Shown: piece by piece, positions 19,733 to 28,779 of the stretch | How the letters are laid out: every line of letters starts with the position of its first letter | Position numbering within the stretch: position 1 is the first letter of the stretch | NCBI GenBank assembly: GCA_023667285.1 | Contig: JAMPAK010000001.1 | Coordinates: 574,383 to 638,382 of the forward strand | Length of the DNA stretch: 64,000 bases | Direction: 5' to 3' | DNA from: Muribaculaceae bacterium | Lineage (GTDB): Bacteria > Bacteroidota > Bacteroidia > Bacteroidales > Muribaculaceae | Notes under the pieces: generated by a model | What the model was told of the DNA's origin: nothing | Databases searched by the model: none | What the model saw: only the letters and a program-made list of their open reading frames with translations | Program-made: the position numbers and the translations under genes

Positions 19733-21250
19733 TCAGAGGTTTCTGGGGTCGTCTGTCTCATCAACGGGGATGTCGGTGTTGACGTTCTTGGAGCCGATTG
19801 CGCCATAGAAGAGGATATAGGCAAGCATCGCCACGATGAGCCAGTAGGAGGCCATGTAGCCTGCGGCTCCCGCAATCCAGTTTTGGATAAGGGGCATTAC
19901 GCCGCCACCTACTACCATCATCATGAAGATGCCGGATGCCTGGGCGGTGTATTTGCCAAGACCCTCGACGGCGAGGTTGAAGATGCCTCCCCACATGACA
20001 GATGTGCAGAGACCGCATAGGATGAGGAGGAGTGCGCTCACGGGAACCTTGGGAACGGAGGTGAGGTTTGTGACAACCTGGGCGGGCGAAATCTCAAACT
20101 CCTCCTGGATGTTTTCAGCCCAGGGTGCTATGGCCTCAGCTGATGGAGATTCAATGAAGTTGATGACGGTCTCCTCAGGCACGCCGGCGGTGCGAAGTAC
20201 CTCAACAGTGTTCTCTATGGGGTCGTAGACGACTGCGGGAACCTGGACGGCCTTCTCCCTGGGGATAAAGATGGCGAAGACTACGAGCAGGATGGCCACA
20301 GTGGAGACCGTGATAATCTGGGTCTTGGTGCTGACCGAGCCACTAATGAAACCGGAGAGCATACGTCCGACGAGCATTAGCAGCCAGTAGATGGCCACGA
20401 TGGCGCCTGCGATTGTTGATGCAGCGCCGATGACGCCGGCTCCTGTGGCACTCTGGTCAGCGAGATAGAAGTTGAGGGTGCCGGGAATGCCGATCTCAAT
20501 ACCTACATAGAAGAAGATGCCGATGACGCCAAGCACGGTGTGGCGGAAGTTCCAGGGTGAGTGTGCGTAGACAATCTTCTTGCCTGAGGTGTTCTGGTTG
20601 GGCTCAGGGATGGCCACAAATGATATGACCACGAAGGCCACGGCAAAGACGCCCATTGCCACCCAGAGGAGAGGAGCGACGTCGCTCATCTGGGTCTTGG
20701 TGGTGAGCTGGCCGATGAGGGCGCCTACGAAGAGGGGAGTGAGGGTGCCTGAGAGGGAGTTGAGAGCGCCGCCGCTCTGGAGGAGTTGGTTGCCGGTCTT
20801 GCCGCCGCCTCCGAGGAGGTTGAGCATCGGGCAAACGACAGTGTTGAGCATGCAGACACAGAAGCCGCAGATGAAGGCGCCCAGAAGGTAGATGAAGAAG
20901 TTGAGTGTTACAGGGCTACCGCTGATGGAGGTGACGACGGTCTCAGTCCCGGCCACGCTGGAGAGCCATTGGACGAAGAGGCCTACGAAGCCTACTGCCA
21001 TGGCCCAGAGGGCTGTCTTCTTGTAGCCAATCTTCACAAGCAGATTGCCCGCGGGGATTCCCATGAAGAGGTAGGCTAGGAAGTTCATCATGTTACCCAT
21101 CATGCCGAGCACAGAGTTGCCGGCAAACTTGTAGCCCCAGATAGTGCCGATGGGGGCAGCAAGATTGGTCACAAAGGAAATCATAGCGTAGATGCAGAAC
21201 ATCGCCACTATGGCTACGATGCGTCCATTGGATTTCTCTGAAGTTTTCAT
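19733..21250 (-). CDS. MFS sugar permease, FucP-like
   Basis: The 505-residue product is a 12-span major facilitator of the inner membrane. Its motif MLNLLGGGGKTGNQLLQSGGALNSLSGTL (split here: MLNLLGGGG, then NSLSGTLTP), near residues 144-172, resembles the FucP/GluP sugar-proton symporter family. A hydrophilic insert of about 70 residues at ~345-410 makes it longer than typical FucP (~430). The substrate is unknown; an oxidised or neutral hexose is a guess. It is divergent from transketolase, which could suggest a link to sugar metabolism. A TAnnTTTG box lies about 75 nt upstream. Confidence 0.8.
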   Translation of the reverse strand: MKTSEKSNGRIVAIVAMFCIYAMISFVTNLAAPIGTIWGYKFAGNSVLGMMGNMMNFLAYLFMGIPAGNLLVKIGYKKTALWAMAVGFVGLFVQWLSSVAGTETVVTSISGSPVTLNFFIYLLGAFICGFCVCMLNTVVCPMLNLLGGGGKTGNQLLQSGGALNSLSGTLTPLFVGALIGQLTTKTQMSDVAPLLWVAMGVFAVAFVVISFVAIPEPNQNTSGKKIVYAHSPWNFRHTVLGVIGIFFYVGIEIGIPGTLNFYLADQSATGAGVIGAASTIAGAIVAIYWLLMLVGRMLSGFISGSVSTKTQIITVSTVAILLVVFAIFIPREKAVQVPAVVYDPIENTVEVLRTAGVPEETVINFIESPSAEAIAPWAENIQEEFEISPAQVVTNLTSVPKVPVSALLLILCGLCTSVMWGGIFNLAVEGLGKYTAQASGIFMMMVVGGGVMPLIQNWIAGAAGYMASYWLIVAMLAYILFYGAIGSKNVNTDIPVDETDDPRNL

Positions 21251-21325
21251 TAGTCTTTAAAGTAAGAAGTTGTTGTATGTCTTTTTATTGATGATAGTTG
21301 AGGCTTGAGACAGAATTAGAATTCA

Positions 21326-21333
21326 CAAAGGTA
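21326..21333 (-). promoter_or_regulatory. Candidate promoter of the MFS gene
   Basis: TACCTTTG on the - strand is a perfect -7 element, 75 nt before the MFS start codon. The -33 position (AGTG) does not match. Confidence 0.5.
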
Positions 21334-21528
21334 ATGAAATTTTGTCCTGATGGCACTTAAGTATTGTTAAAAATACGGTTCCTTATTGTATTTTAATGGC
21401 AATGGAGATGTGTGGATGAGTCTCAGTGAAGGGGGGAGGTCTGGAGGGAAGGGTGGGTGTGAGGGGACGTGCGAGTAAGTTGAATATGGGATTTTTTATG
21501 GGAATGGTCTGTTATTTAGGAGTGGAAT

Positions 21529-21560
21529 ATGAGGATTTCAGGGAAAATTTTGTAAATTTG
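21529..21560 (+). promoter_or_regulatory. Candidate promoter of tkt
   Basis: TATG, 20 nt, TAAATTTG fits the consensus with one mismatch in the -33 box. A second -7-like box, TAATTTTG at 21594-21601, lacks a -33 box. Confidence 0.6.
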
Positions 21561-21639
21561 CCAACGGCTCGGATGACAGTCCAAGGCTTATTGTAATTTT
21601 GACAATAAATAATAGTTACAACTTATATATTCTAAACCG

Positions 21640-23673
21640 ATGAATCTAACATCAGTAAACCGTGCGGCAGACAATATCCGCGTGCTTGCCGCGGCTATGG
21701 TTGAGAAAGCCAAGTCAGGCCATCCCGGAGGAGCGATGGGTGGTGCCGACTTTGTCAATGTGCTCTATTCGCAGTTTCTCATAACCGACCCCGATGATGG
21801 ACGTTGGATAGCCCGCGACCGTTTCTTCCTTGATCCGGGCCACATGTCGCCTATGCTCTACAGTGTCCTGGCGCTCTTCGGCCATTATACAACAGATGAG
21901 CTCTCACAGTTCCGCCAGTGGGGCTCGCCCACACCGGGTCACCCTGAGTTGCACCCCGAGCGTGGCGTTGAGAACACCTCAGGTCCCCTTGGCCAGGGCC
22001 ACACCATGGCTGTGGGCTGTGCCATCGCAGAGCGTTTCCTGACAGCACGTTTCGGCAACTGGCTCTCACACAAGACATATGCTTTCATCTCTGACGGCGG
22101 TGTGCAGGAGGAGATATCACAGGGCGCGGGGCGCCTGGCCGGCCACCTTGGCCTGTCGAACCTCATCATGTTCTATGACTCAAACAAGGTGCAGCTCTCA
22201 ACAATGGTTGAGGCAGTGGATGCTGAGGATGTTGCTGCCAAGTATCGAGCATGGCACTGGAATGTGCTTGAGTGTAACGGCAATGATCCCCTTGAGATAG
22301 CCAAGGCCATCGAGGATGCTCAGAAGGAGACAGAGCGTCCCACAATCATCATAGGCCACACTGTGATGGGCAAGGGTGTCCGCAAGGCGGATGGATCGAA
22401 CTTTGAGGGCCAGTGCTCAACCCACGGACAGCCTCTCAGCGCTGCAGGAGCTGACTTCGCTGCCACAATGAAGAATCTCGGGGCTGATCCTGAGAATCCC
22501 TTCGTTATCTTTGAGGATGTCAAGGCTCTCTATGATGCCCGCCGTGAGGAACTCCGCAAGATTGTGAAGAGCCGCCGTGAGGAGCAGGCTGCATGGGAGG
22601 CTGCTAACCCCGCGCTTGCCAAGGAACTCCATGACTATCTCGATAACAAGCTTCCCGCCATCGACTGGCGCGCCATCCCCCACAAGGCCAATATCGCCTC
22701 ACGTCAGGCGTCGGCCGATGTGCTCAGTGTGCTTGCTGAGAAAGTGGGGAATATGATTGTCTCGTCAGCTGACCTTGCTAACTCAGACAAGACTGATGCC
22801 TTCCTCAAGAAGACCCATCCTTTCAAGAAGGGTGACTTCACAGGTGCATTCCTCCATGCCGGTGTCAGCGAGCTCACCATGGCAGCCGTTATGAACGGCA
22901 TAGCTCTCCACGGCGGTGTGATCTGTGCTTGCGGCACATTCTTTGTGTTCTCTGACTATATGAAGCCTGCAGTTCGCATGGCAGCCCTCATGGAACTTCC
23001 TGTGAAGTATATCTGGACACACGATGCATTCCGTGTAGGTGAGGATGGCCCCACTCATGAGCCTGTAGAGCAGGAGGCACAGCTACGACTGATGGAGGAA
23101 CTCCGCAACCTCTCAGGGAAGCCCTCGATGCTTGTGCTTCGTCCGGCAGACGCCGCAGAGACAAGTGTGGCATGGGAAATGGCTATGGAGAACTTCGAGA
23201 CCCCCTCGGCTCTCGTTCTCTCACGTCAGAACCTACCTGACCTTCCCGCATCGAGCGGCGACCGCTTCGCTGAGGCTGAGGCCGGAAGCCGTCGGGGCGC
23301 ATATGCCGTTGTCAAGGAGGAGAATCCGGATGTGATTCTTGTGGCCAATGGCTCAGAGGTATCGCTTCTGTGTGAGGTGGCTGAGGCTATCGCAGCTGAC
23401 GGCATCAAGACACGTGTGGTCTCTGCTCCCTCGATTGGCCTGTTCAACAATCAGCCCATCGAGTATCGCCAGTCTGTTATTACCCCCGGTGTGCCCACAT
23501 TCGGACTTACGGCCGGTCTGCCCTCGACCCTGCGCGGTCTTGTGGGCTCGGATGGTGCAATCTTCGGTCTGGACCACTTCGGCGCATCGGCTCCCTATAA
23601 GGTGCTCGACGAGAAGTTTGGGTTCACACTTCCGGCTGTCAAGGCGCAGGTTCTCGCCTATCTGAAAAAGTAA
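21640..23673 (+). CDS. tkt: Transketolase
   Basis: Transketolase moves two-carbon units between ketoses and aldoses in the pentose phosphate pathway, using thiamine diphosphate. The 677-residue product has the N-terminal motif KAKSGHPGGAMGGADF near residues 24-39 and the GHTMAVG/GPLGQG segment. The cofactor region with DGGVQEEIS is present, as is the HDAFRVGEDGPTHEPVEQ stretch of the pyrimidine domain. The length is typical. It appears monocistronic, with its own promoter and a strong terminator. Confidence 0.97.
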   Translation: MNLTSVNRAADNIRVLAAAMVEKAKSGHPGGAMGGADFVNVLYSQFLITDPDDGRWIARDRFFLDPGHMSPMLYSVLALFGHYTTDELSQFRQWGSPTPGHPELHPERGVENTSGPLGQGHTMAVGCAIAERFLTARFGNWLSHKTYAFISDGGVQEEISQGAGRLAGHLGLSNLIMFYDSNKVQLSTMVEAVDAEDVAAKYRAWHWNVLECNGNDPLEIAKAIEDAQKETERPTIIIGHTVMGKGVRKADGSNFEGQCSTHGQPLSAAGADFAATMKNLGADPENPFVIFEDVKALYDARREELRKIVKSRREEQAAWEAANPALAKELHDYLDNKLPAIDWRAIPHKANIASRQASADVLSVLAEKVGNMIVSSADLANSDKTDAFLKKTHPFKKGDFTGAFLHAGVSELTMAAVMNGIALHGGVICACGTFFVFSDYMKPAVRMAALMELPVKYIWTHDAFRVGEDGPTHEPVEQEAQLRLMEELRNLSGKPSMLVLRPADAAETSVAWEMAMENFETPSALVLSRQNLPDLPASSGDRFAEAEAGSRRGAYAVVKEENPDVILVANGSEVSLLCEVAEAIAADGIKTRVVSAPSIGLFNNQPIEYRQSVITPGVPTFGLTAGLPSTLRGLVGSDGAIFGLDHFGASAPYKVLDEKFGFTLPAVKAQVLAYLKK

Positions 23674-23700
23674 ATCGAAACTTACTTGGATAAAATTGCT

Positions 23701-23737
23701 CAATCCGGCCAATATTTTGGCCGGATTGTCTTTTTTT
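23701..23737 (+). terminator. Terminator of tkt
   Basis: CAATCCGGCCAA and TTGGCCGGATTG form a perfect 12-bp stem with a TATT loop, followed by TCTTTTTTT. Confidence 0.92.
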
Positions 23738-23789
23738 GTGACGCTGTATGGGAAAAAGTGCCAATGATGAAAGATTTTTTTGCTTAATT

Positions 23790-23821
23790 TTAGATTATTC
23801 CAAAAAAATGTTATACCTTTG
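23790..23821 (+). promoter_or_regulatory. Promoter of the OmpA-family gene
   Basis: TTAG at 23790-23793, a 20-nt spacer, then TACCTTTG at 23814-23821. The start would be near 23825, leaving an A/T-rich leader of about 120 nt with a small hairpin (CTTTTGCC with GGGCAAAG, one bulge, around 23837-23860). Confidence 0.65.
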
Positions 23822-23945
23822 ACACCGGATTATGTGTCTTTTGCCGGAAGGGCAAAGCAAATATCGTCTTTTCATACTTTGCAACCTGCGTAAAGACAGC
23901 AAATTCGACGCGAAATTTCAACTATTTTCCAATAATTAATTATTT

Positions 23946-25145
23946 ATGAAAAAAAGTATCCTTCTTGGCTTGGTAGCCGCTCTTTTCATGGGCCAAAGCG
24001 CAATGGCCCAGAGCGCCCAAGAAATCAGCTATGTAGAGGATCCCGCCCAGGGCTATCTCTTCAATAGCTTCTCGAACAACTGGTTCGTGTCAGCTGAAGG
24101 TGGTATCAACTACTACTTCGACCGTGACAACAGCGAGCGCAAGTTCATGGATCGTTTCTCACCCAATGCAGGAATTTGGGTAGGCAAATGGTTCTCACCC
24201 ATCGTAGGTCTCCGTGTCGGTGGCAACTTTACATCAGTGAAGGGTCTCGGCAAGGATGGTGGCGTAGGCTACTACGGCACATACAAGGATTGGGACAAGT
24301 ACAAACGCAACGAGTTTGGCATTCAGTTCAACGCAATGGTCAACCTCACCAACTGGTGGTGCGGCTATCGTCCCGGCCGTGTATATAACGCTATCGTGTA
24401 TGGTGGCGCAGGCTACAACTGGGTATACACACCCAAGTTCAAAGGCGAGAAGCGTGATGGCTGGGAGCACAACGACCTTGCCAACGACGCTATCTCTGTT
24501 CATGCAGGTCTTATCAACAACTTCAACCTCAACAAGAACGTAGCTCTCTATCTTGACCTCCGTCTCGTGGCTCTCACAGACGACTGGTGTGAGTGCATGC
24601 CTAACAAGACCTATCTCGACGGTCAGGCTTACATCGGCATCACCTATAACTTCAACAAGTCAACATGGTCAGCACCCATCGTTCCCGTTATCCCCGAAAT
24701 CCCCAACTGCGACGAGGTTGAGGCTCGCCTTCAGGCTGCCAACGGCCGCATCGCTGATCTTGAGGCACAGCTCCGAGACTGCCTGAACCGTCCCGTTCAG
24801 ACCATCGTTCAGAAGGAGGAGGGTCCTCTCTGCACTATCTACTACACCATCGGAAGCTCACGCATCTCACGTGTAGACAGCAAGGTGCTCGGCGCTGTAG
24901 CTGAGGTGATGAAGAGCAATCCCGACCAGAAGTACACAGTATGTGGCTGGGCCGATAACTACACCGGTACAGACGCTATCAACGACCGTCTGCGTCACGC
25001 TCGTGCCAACGGTGTTGAGAAGGTTCTTCTCCGCAATGGTGTCAATCCCTCACAGCTCGACGTTACAGTCAACAACGCCAACCTCAACGACATGGGCGAG
25101 AAGTTTGTTTCTCTCGACCGTGCCGTCACAATCAAGGCTAACTAA
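23946..25145 (+). CDS. OmpA-family outer membrane protein
   Basis: This 399-residue protein is a likely abundant porin-like anchor between the outer membrane and the cell wall. A signal peptide covers residues 1-22 (cleavage after AMAQ). A beta-barrel follows, rich in aromatic strands (~30-240). Next is a Pro-rich hinge with a short heptad-like helix carrying two cysteines (~245-285). The C-terminal OmpA domain (~290-399) holds NDRLRHARANGVEKVL, with Asp and Arg positioned to bind diaminopimelate. The codon bias is strong, as in highly expressed envelope proteins. It stands alone between its promoter and terminator. Confidence 0.93.
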   Translation: MKKSILLGLVAALFMGQSAMAQSAQEISYVEDPAQGYLFNSFSNNWFVSAEGGINYYFDRDNSERKFMDRFSPNAGIWVGKWFSPIVGLRVGGNFTSVKGLGKDGGVGYYGTYKDWDKYKRNEFGIQFNAMVNLTNWWCGYRPGRVYNAIVYGGAGYNWVYTPKFKGEKRDGWEHNDLANDAISVHAGLINNFNLNKNVALYLDLRLVALTDDWCECMPNKTYLDGQAYIGITYNFNKSTWSAPIVPVIPEIPNCDEVEARLQAANGRIADLEAQLRDCLNRPVQTIVQKEEGPLCTIYYTIGSSRISRVDSKVLGAVAEVMKSNPDQKYTVCGWADNYTGTDAINDRLRHARANGVEKVLLRNGVNPSQLDVTVNNANLNDMGEKFVSLDRAVTIKAN

Positions 25146-25170
25146 TAGTCTCGAGTCTGAAAGGACATAG

Positions 25171-25217
25171 GAACACTCGCCCCGGGCGCTTCTGATGGCA
25201 CCCGGGGCGTTCTTTAT
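25171..25217 (+). terminator. Terminator of the OmpA-family gene
   Basis: CGCCCCGGG (25178-25186) pairs with CCCGGGGCG (25201-25209), extended by GC pairs near the loop and followed by TTCTTTAT. Confidence 0.8.
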
Positions 25218-25234
25218 AGAGAGATAATAGAGAT

Positions 25235-25630
25235 ATGCTGAAGTTAGCGGTTGTCGTGTTTGTGGGGAGCGGTATAGGAGGAGTGTGCCGCTTCCTGCTG
25301 ACAGATTTAGTGAATAGACTGACTAAGGGCTGTGAGGGGACGGCGCTGCTGTCGTGCTTCCCATGGGGGACATTTATAGTCAATATGGCTGGCTGTTTTC
25401 TCATCGGCCTGATATATGGTCTCGTCGATAGAAATGTGATAATGTCGCAGGAGGCGAGACTGTTGCTGACAACGGGGTTCTGTGGTGGATTGACGACGTT
25501 CTCTACGTTCTCCCATGAGAACCTGTTGCTGTTCAACGACAGCAGTCATCTGACGCTCGTTGTCTATGCTGCTGTTTCCTTGATTCTGGGATTCTCTCTG
25601 GCTTATGTGGGACATGTTGTCGCCAGATGA
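25235..25630 (+). CDS. crcB: Fluoride channel
   Basis: Fluc/CrcB forms a dual-topology dimer that exports fluoride from the cytoplasm. The 131-residue product has four membrane spans. The motif GIGGVCRF lies near residues 13-20, NMAGCFLIG near 49-57 and GFCGGLTTFSTFSHE near 81-95, the last carrying the Phe-box and sodium site. The length is right. No fluoride riboswitch is evident upstream; the gene starts only 18 nt after the terminator of the preceding gene, so its promoter is unclear and read-through is possible. Confidence 0.93.
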   Translation: MLKLAVVVFVGSGIGGVCRFLLTDLVNRLTKGCEGTALLSCFPWGTFIVNMAGCFLIGLIYGLVDRNVIMSQEARLLLTTGFCGGLTTFSTFSHENLLLFNDSSHLTLVVYAAVSLILGFSLAYVGHVVAR

Positions 25631-25653
25631 CAGTGATGAGACCAGACAATAAA

Positions 25654-25695
25654 ACAGCCACCATCCTCGATGTGAGGACGGTGGCTGTAGTTTTT
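25654..25695. terminator. Bidirectional terminator
   Basis: ACAGCCACC (25654-25662) pairs with GGTGGCTGT (25680-25688), and an inner TCCTC pairs with GAGGA. A T-run follows on the + side and an A-run precedes it, so it can serve crcB and the convergent lipoprotein gene. Confidence 0.88.
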
Positions 25696-25713
25696 GTTTA
25701 GGGGTGTCGATGC

Positions 25714-26907
25714 TTAGTTGGGACGGCTAGCACCACCGGTGTGGTCTCTGTCGCCAGTTGTTGTGGTGATGTTCACATCGCCATACTGTATGCCCTCAAC
25801 CTTGCGGCCGGCGCATGCAGCGGCAACGTTGTTGATGGCCTGCTGGGCTGTCACCTGAAGGAATGTGCCGATGGGGAGAGTGATGTTGATGGGGAACTCG
25901 CCTGTTGTCTTGAAGGCGTTAGCGCCATACTCACGTGCGAGAGCCTCGATGAGGAGAGCCTTGAAGACAGTCTCACCCTTTGAGGTGATCTCCATACCTA
26001 CGCCATACTCATATGTGACGGTGCCGACTTGCATGGGGCGTCCGCTCTCGGTGTTGTCGAAGAGTGACTGGGGTGAGAGGGTGAGGTTCTCCCATTTTGC
26101 AGAGCTTGTGAAGTCTACGGGAGCGAAGAGGCCGTAAGATGTGAATTCGTCAGCAGGGATGATGACCTTGCCGTTCTCCTTGCGAGCCTGGATAACTACC
26201 CAAGAGTCGTTGACGAGTTTCTTGGCTGTTACCTGAGCTGCAGTCTCCTCGTCGACATTGAAGGTGAGGTCGATGGGGTTTACAATCTTAACCTCGGGGT
26301 CTGAGCAGGAGATCTCAGCACCAACAAGGAGAGTCTCCTTGACTGCACGGCTTATCTCGTCTGAGTAAGGGGTGTAGATGGGTGTGATGGTGATGACTGC
26401 CTCCTTGCTGAGGTCTTTGGAGTCGATATCAACGTCAACCTCGATCTCAGCGAGGTCGTTGCCCTCGAGAGCCTCGGTCTCGGTCTCGCCTTCGCCGCCC
26501 TGGTCAGTGACGGTGATGTTCTTAGATGCGTCGATGCTTGAGAGCATTACGTTCCAAACGATGTTCTGTCCCTTTCCGTTGTCAACGATGGTGATGTCCT
26601 TCTCCTTAGAAGTCTTGCCCTCGGCTGAGACTGTGAGGTGATATTTGCCGGGTTTCACGTCGGGGAAGATGAAGTAGCCGTTAGCGTCTGTGGTGACAGT
26701 GGCCTTAGCGTCTCCTGAGAGCTCGACTGTAGCGCCCTGGATTCCCTTGCCGTTGATTCCGGCTACAGAACCGCTGATGTTGTGGACAGCTGCGATAGAG
26801 GGGATTGTGGTGGCGTCCACCACATCGTGGTCACTGCAGGAGACAAATCCAAACGAGAGCATTGCTCCGAGGAGGATGCTAACTCCTGTCTTGAATAACA
26901 TTTGCAT
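25714..26907 (-). CDS. Lipoprotein with carboxypeptidase-regulatory-like domain
   Basis: The 397-residue product has a lipoprotein signal with the modified Cys at residue 24 (FVSC). The next residues, SDHD, resemble the acidic export signal that sends Bacteroidetes lipoproteins to the cell surface. Residues ~40-115 form a carboxypeptidase-regulatory-like beta-sandwich (GKGIQGATVELSG, then TDANGYFIFPDVKPGKYHL). The rest is Thr/Val-rich beta structure of no family known to me. It lies 45 nt after the YjbH-like gene on the same strand and is probably its operon partner. The start could also be the second Met, two codons later. Confidence 0.8.
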   Translation of the reverse strand: MQMLFKTGVSILLGAMLSFGFVSCSDHDVVDATTIPSIAAVHNISGSVAGINGKGIQGATVELSGDAKATVTTDANGYFIFPDVKPGKYHLTVSAEGKTSKEKDITIVDNGKGQNIVWNVMLSSIDASKNITVTDQGGEGETETEALEGNDLAEIEVDVDIDSKDLSKEAVITITPIYTPYSDEISRAVKETLLVGAEISCSDPEVKIVNPIDLTFNVDEETAAQVTAKKLVNDSWVVIQARKENGKVIIPADEFTSYGLFAPVDFTSSAKWENLTLSPQSLFDNTESGRPMQVGTVTYEYGVGMEITSKGETVFKALLIEALAREYGANAFKTTGEFPINITLPIGTFLQVTAQQAINNVAAACAGRKVEGIQYGDVNITTTTGDRDHTGGASRPN

Positions 26908-26952
26908 TTTAGTAAAATGAAATTAGTAAAATATTATGGTTGATTATTATAG

Positions 26953-27726
26953 TCAGAAAAGATTTCCTTGGAAACAGATGCCGCCTGAGAAATATTTGCC
27001 TTCTTGCATGACGGCTTGGAGCAGTACATGTTTAAATAACACATAATCGGCGCCAAAGTTGAAATCATCGCCGGAATATTCGGCAATAATCCTCAAATCT
27101 TTTACCCAACGTGGGTTCCATGTGACGCCGCCAACGATACCGTCCCATTTCTGGTTTTTCTCGCGTGAGTAGTGGCGGTATGCGACATTGACACTGAAGT
27201 CCTGTCCGTATGGGCGGAAGTGCTTGGTCAATGCTATATAATAATTGTAGAAATATCCGTTTACTTTCAGAGCCTCTGAGTAACTGCCTTTGCCGGGGGT
27301 TCTGACAAAGTCGTTGACACCCAGGGCCACCGCGGGCCAGTATTTGCCTTCGCGCAGGGGATTTACCTTCAGTGAGAAGTATCTGTCCTTGTTGTTGTAT
27401 TTGGGTTTGGTCTGGCTGTCGAGGTGTCCCTTGAGGGCTGTCTTCATCAGTGTGAAGGTGTAGGCAATCTCAATCCAGCTGAATGGGGTGACGGAGAGAT
27501 AGAAGTCTCCGGTGTTGTATTTCTGTCCCTTGTATGAGAAGTTCTCATCGGGGGTGAAATGTTTGTTCAAGAAATATCCTCCAATCCTGAAGTCCCCGCT
27601 CCGGTTCATGTCTGCCGACGGTGTGTGGATGAGGCCTGACATGCCGGTGTAGAACTGGGCCTGAAGGAGAGATGGACTCATCAGACAAACTATGGCTGTA
27701 AGGATGGCAATGAGATGTCTTTTCAT
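26953..27726 (-). CDS. YjbH-domain outer membrane protein
   Basis: This 257-residue protein has a signal peptide (residues 1-24, ending LLQAQ) followed by FYTGMSGLIHTPSADM. That opening is typical of the YjbH/GfcD family linked to exopolysaccharide export. The rest is beta-barrel-like. I chose the ATG at 27726 because a strong Shine-Dalgarno site precedes it, it gives a clean signal peptide, and it overlaps the upstream stop codon as ATGA; an in-frame ATG lies at 27786. Proteobacterial YjbH is about 700 residues, so this is a short form, and the upstream gene may supply a second barrel. Confidence 0.75.
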   Translation of the reverse strand: MKRHLIAILTAIVCLMSPSLLQAQFYTGMSGLIHTPSADMNRSGDFRIGGYFLNKHFTPDENFSYKGQKYNTGDFYLSVTPFSWIEIAYTFTLMKTALKGHLDSQTKPKYNNKDRYFSLKVNPLREGKYWPAVALGVNDFVRTPGKGSYSEALKVNGYFYNYYIALTKHFRPYGQDFSVNVAYRHYSREKNQKWDGIVGGVTWNPRWVKDLRIIAEYSGDDFNFGADYVLFKHVLLQAVMQEGKYFSGGICFQGNLF

Positions 27727-28619
27727 TTTGAGTCCTCCTTTCTTTCCTTGACGGTGAAATCCGGCTCCATTGTTGAGGGACCCCATGGGAGGAGGTCGTG
27801 GTCAAACCACCCCTCACGCTCGTTTTCCTCGGGCGAGGTTGCGAAGGTGACGGTGGAGTAGGGGGAGGCGTCTCCCGAATATGTGAGACGGAAGTTGCTT
27901 GCGGGACGGAAATTGACTCTGTGGCGTGTGCGCTTGTAGGGCGGGAGCATCACAATCACCTTGAAGCCCATGTCTTCTTTCCAGCGGCTGCTGTAGTTTG
28001 CATAGAGACCGATGCTAGTGTGCTTGAAATGACGCCAGGCCTCACCTACGATGCCGTAGTCTCCATAGAGGTAGCGTCCGCCTGTGAGGGTGAATTGGGT
28101 GGTCCACTGAGACAGCCAGAAGTCGGCTCCAAGCTGCCAAGTGAGTTTCTTCATTGTGCTGACGGTCCATTCGTCGACCATTGACAGGTGTCCGGTCACG
28201 CCAATCTCGCCTCTGAAGGCCAGCCATTTGTTGACGATGAACATGTTTTTCATGTCGAGTCCGTAGCGCTCAACACCGAAAGCGCCGCCAGAGAATTTCA
28301 TTTTCCATCGGCTTCCCACGGCATGCTGCCAGGTGAGAGAGGCGATGTGGAGCCTCACGTGGTCGTAGTAGTGTCCGTAACGGTGGTTGTAGACGGGTAC
28401 GTATATGTCTCCTGCGGCTGCCCAACGCTTGCCTATGTTCCATTTCACACCCGGGGTGAGGTTGACGAGCACATCAAAGACCCGGTTGTTGAACCATATG
28501 TCCTTATAGTTCAGGTCGACTCCCATGAATATGTCAACGGTTCCTCCCTCTTCCTGCGCTTTTGTCGCTATGGGAGAGAGCGTTGCAATGAGCAATAGTG
28601 TGACGAGCAGCCTTTTCAT
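27723..28619 (-). CDS. Secreted beta-barrel protein upstream of YjbH-like gene
   Basis: I do not recognise a named family. The 298-residue product has a signal peptide (MKRLLVTLLL start, cleavage after TKAQ). The mature part is rich in Trp, Tyr and Arg and alternates as outer-membrane beta strands do. It ends in an acidic-basic polar tail. Its TGA overlaps the next ATG (ATGA), so it is coupled to the YjbH-domain gene and probably works with it, perhaps as the other half of a split YjbH. In-frame ATGs at 28625 and 28640 are possible starts but weaken the signal peptide. Confidence 0.72.
   Translation of the reverse strand: MKRLLVTLLLIATLSPIATKAQEEGGTVDIFMGVDLNYKDIWFNNRVFDVLVNLTPGVKWNIGKRWAAAGDIYVPVYNHRYGHYYDHVRLHIASLTWQHAVGSRWKMKFSGGAFGVERYGLDMKNMFIVNKWLAFRGEIGVTGHLSMVDEWTVSTMKKLTWQLGADFWLSQWTTQFTLTGGRYLYGDYGIVGEAWRHFKHTSIGLYANYSSRWKEDMGFKVIVMLPPYKRTRHRVNFRPASNFRLTYSGDASPYSTVTFATSPEENEREGWFDHDLLPWGPSTMEPDFTVKERKEDSK
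27734..27741 (-). promoter_or_regulatory. Strong Shine-Dalgarno site
   Basis: AAAGGAGG lies 7 nt upstream of the ATG at 27726, inside the end of the preceding gene. Such sites are rare in this window. It fixes the start and suggests coupled translation. Confidence 0.75.
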
Positions 28620-28670
28620 CAGCATGGGTTGAATAAACAAGCGTGTGTTGTTTTTTTAAGAATATGGGTG

Positions 28671-28701
28671 CAAAGTTAAGAAATTTAAACTTATTGGCAA
28701 A
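28671..28701 (-). promoter_or_regulatory. Promoter of the YjbH-like operon
   Basis: On the - strand, TTTG (28701-28698), a 19-nt spacer and TAACTTTG (28678-28671) match the consensus exactly. The start would be near 28667. Confidence 0.8.
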
Positions 28702-28779
28702 ACCAAAATGCTTAATATTCGGAATTTATGGCCGAGAAAACATAAAAACAGATATAAAACAGAAAAGTTATAAGAGGTC

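Larger units (their letters stand above)
21251..21639. other. Divergent control region between the MFS and transketolase genes
   Basis: This 389-nt stretch has no gene. It contains a - strand box (21326-21333) and two + strand boxes (21553-21560 and 21594-21601). The middle part (21400-21480) is G-rich without an evident signal. I found no recognisable riboswitch. Confidence 0.5.

Noticed and set aside
21251-21639. Thiamine riboswitch before transketolase
   Set aside because: No THI-box-like core was seen; the region shows only promoter boxes.
25146-25234. Fluoride riboswitch before crcB
   Set aside because: The spacer holds a terminator and too little other sequence; no crcB-motif pseudoknot could be seen.
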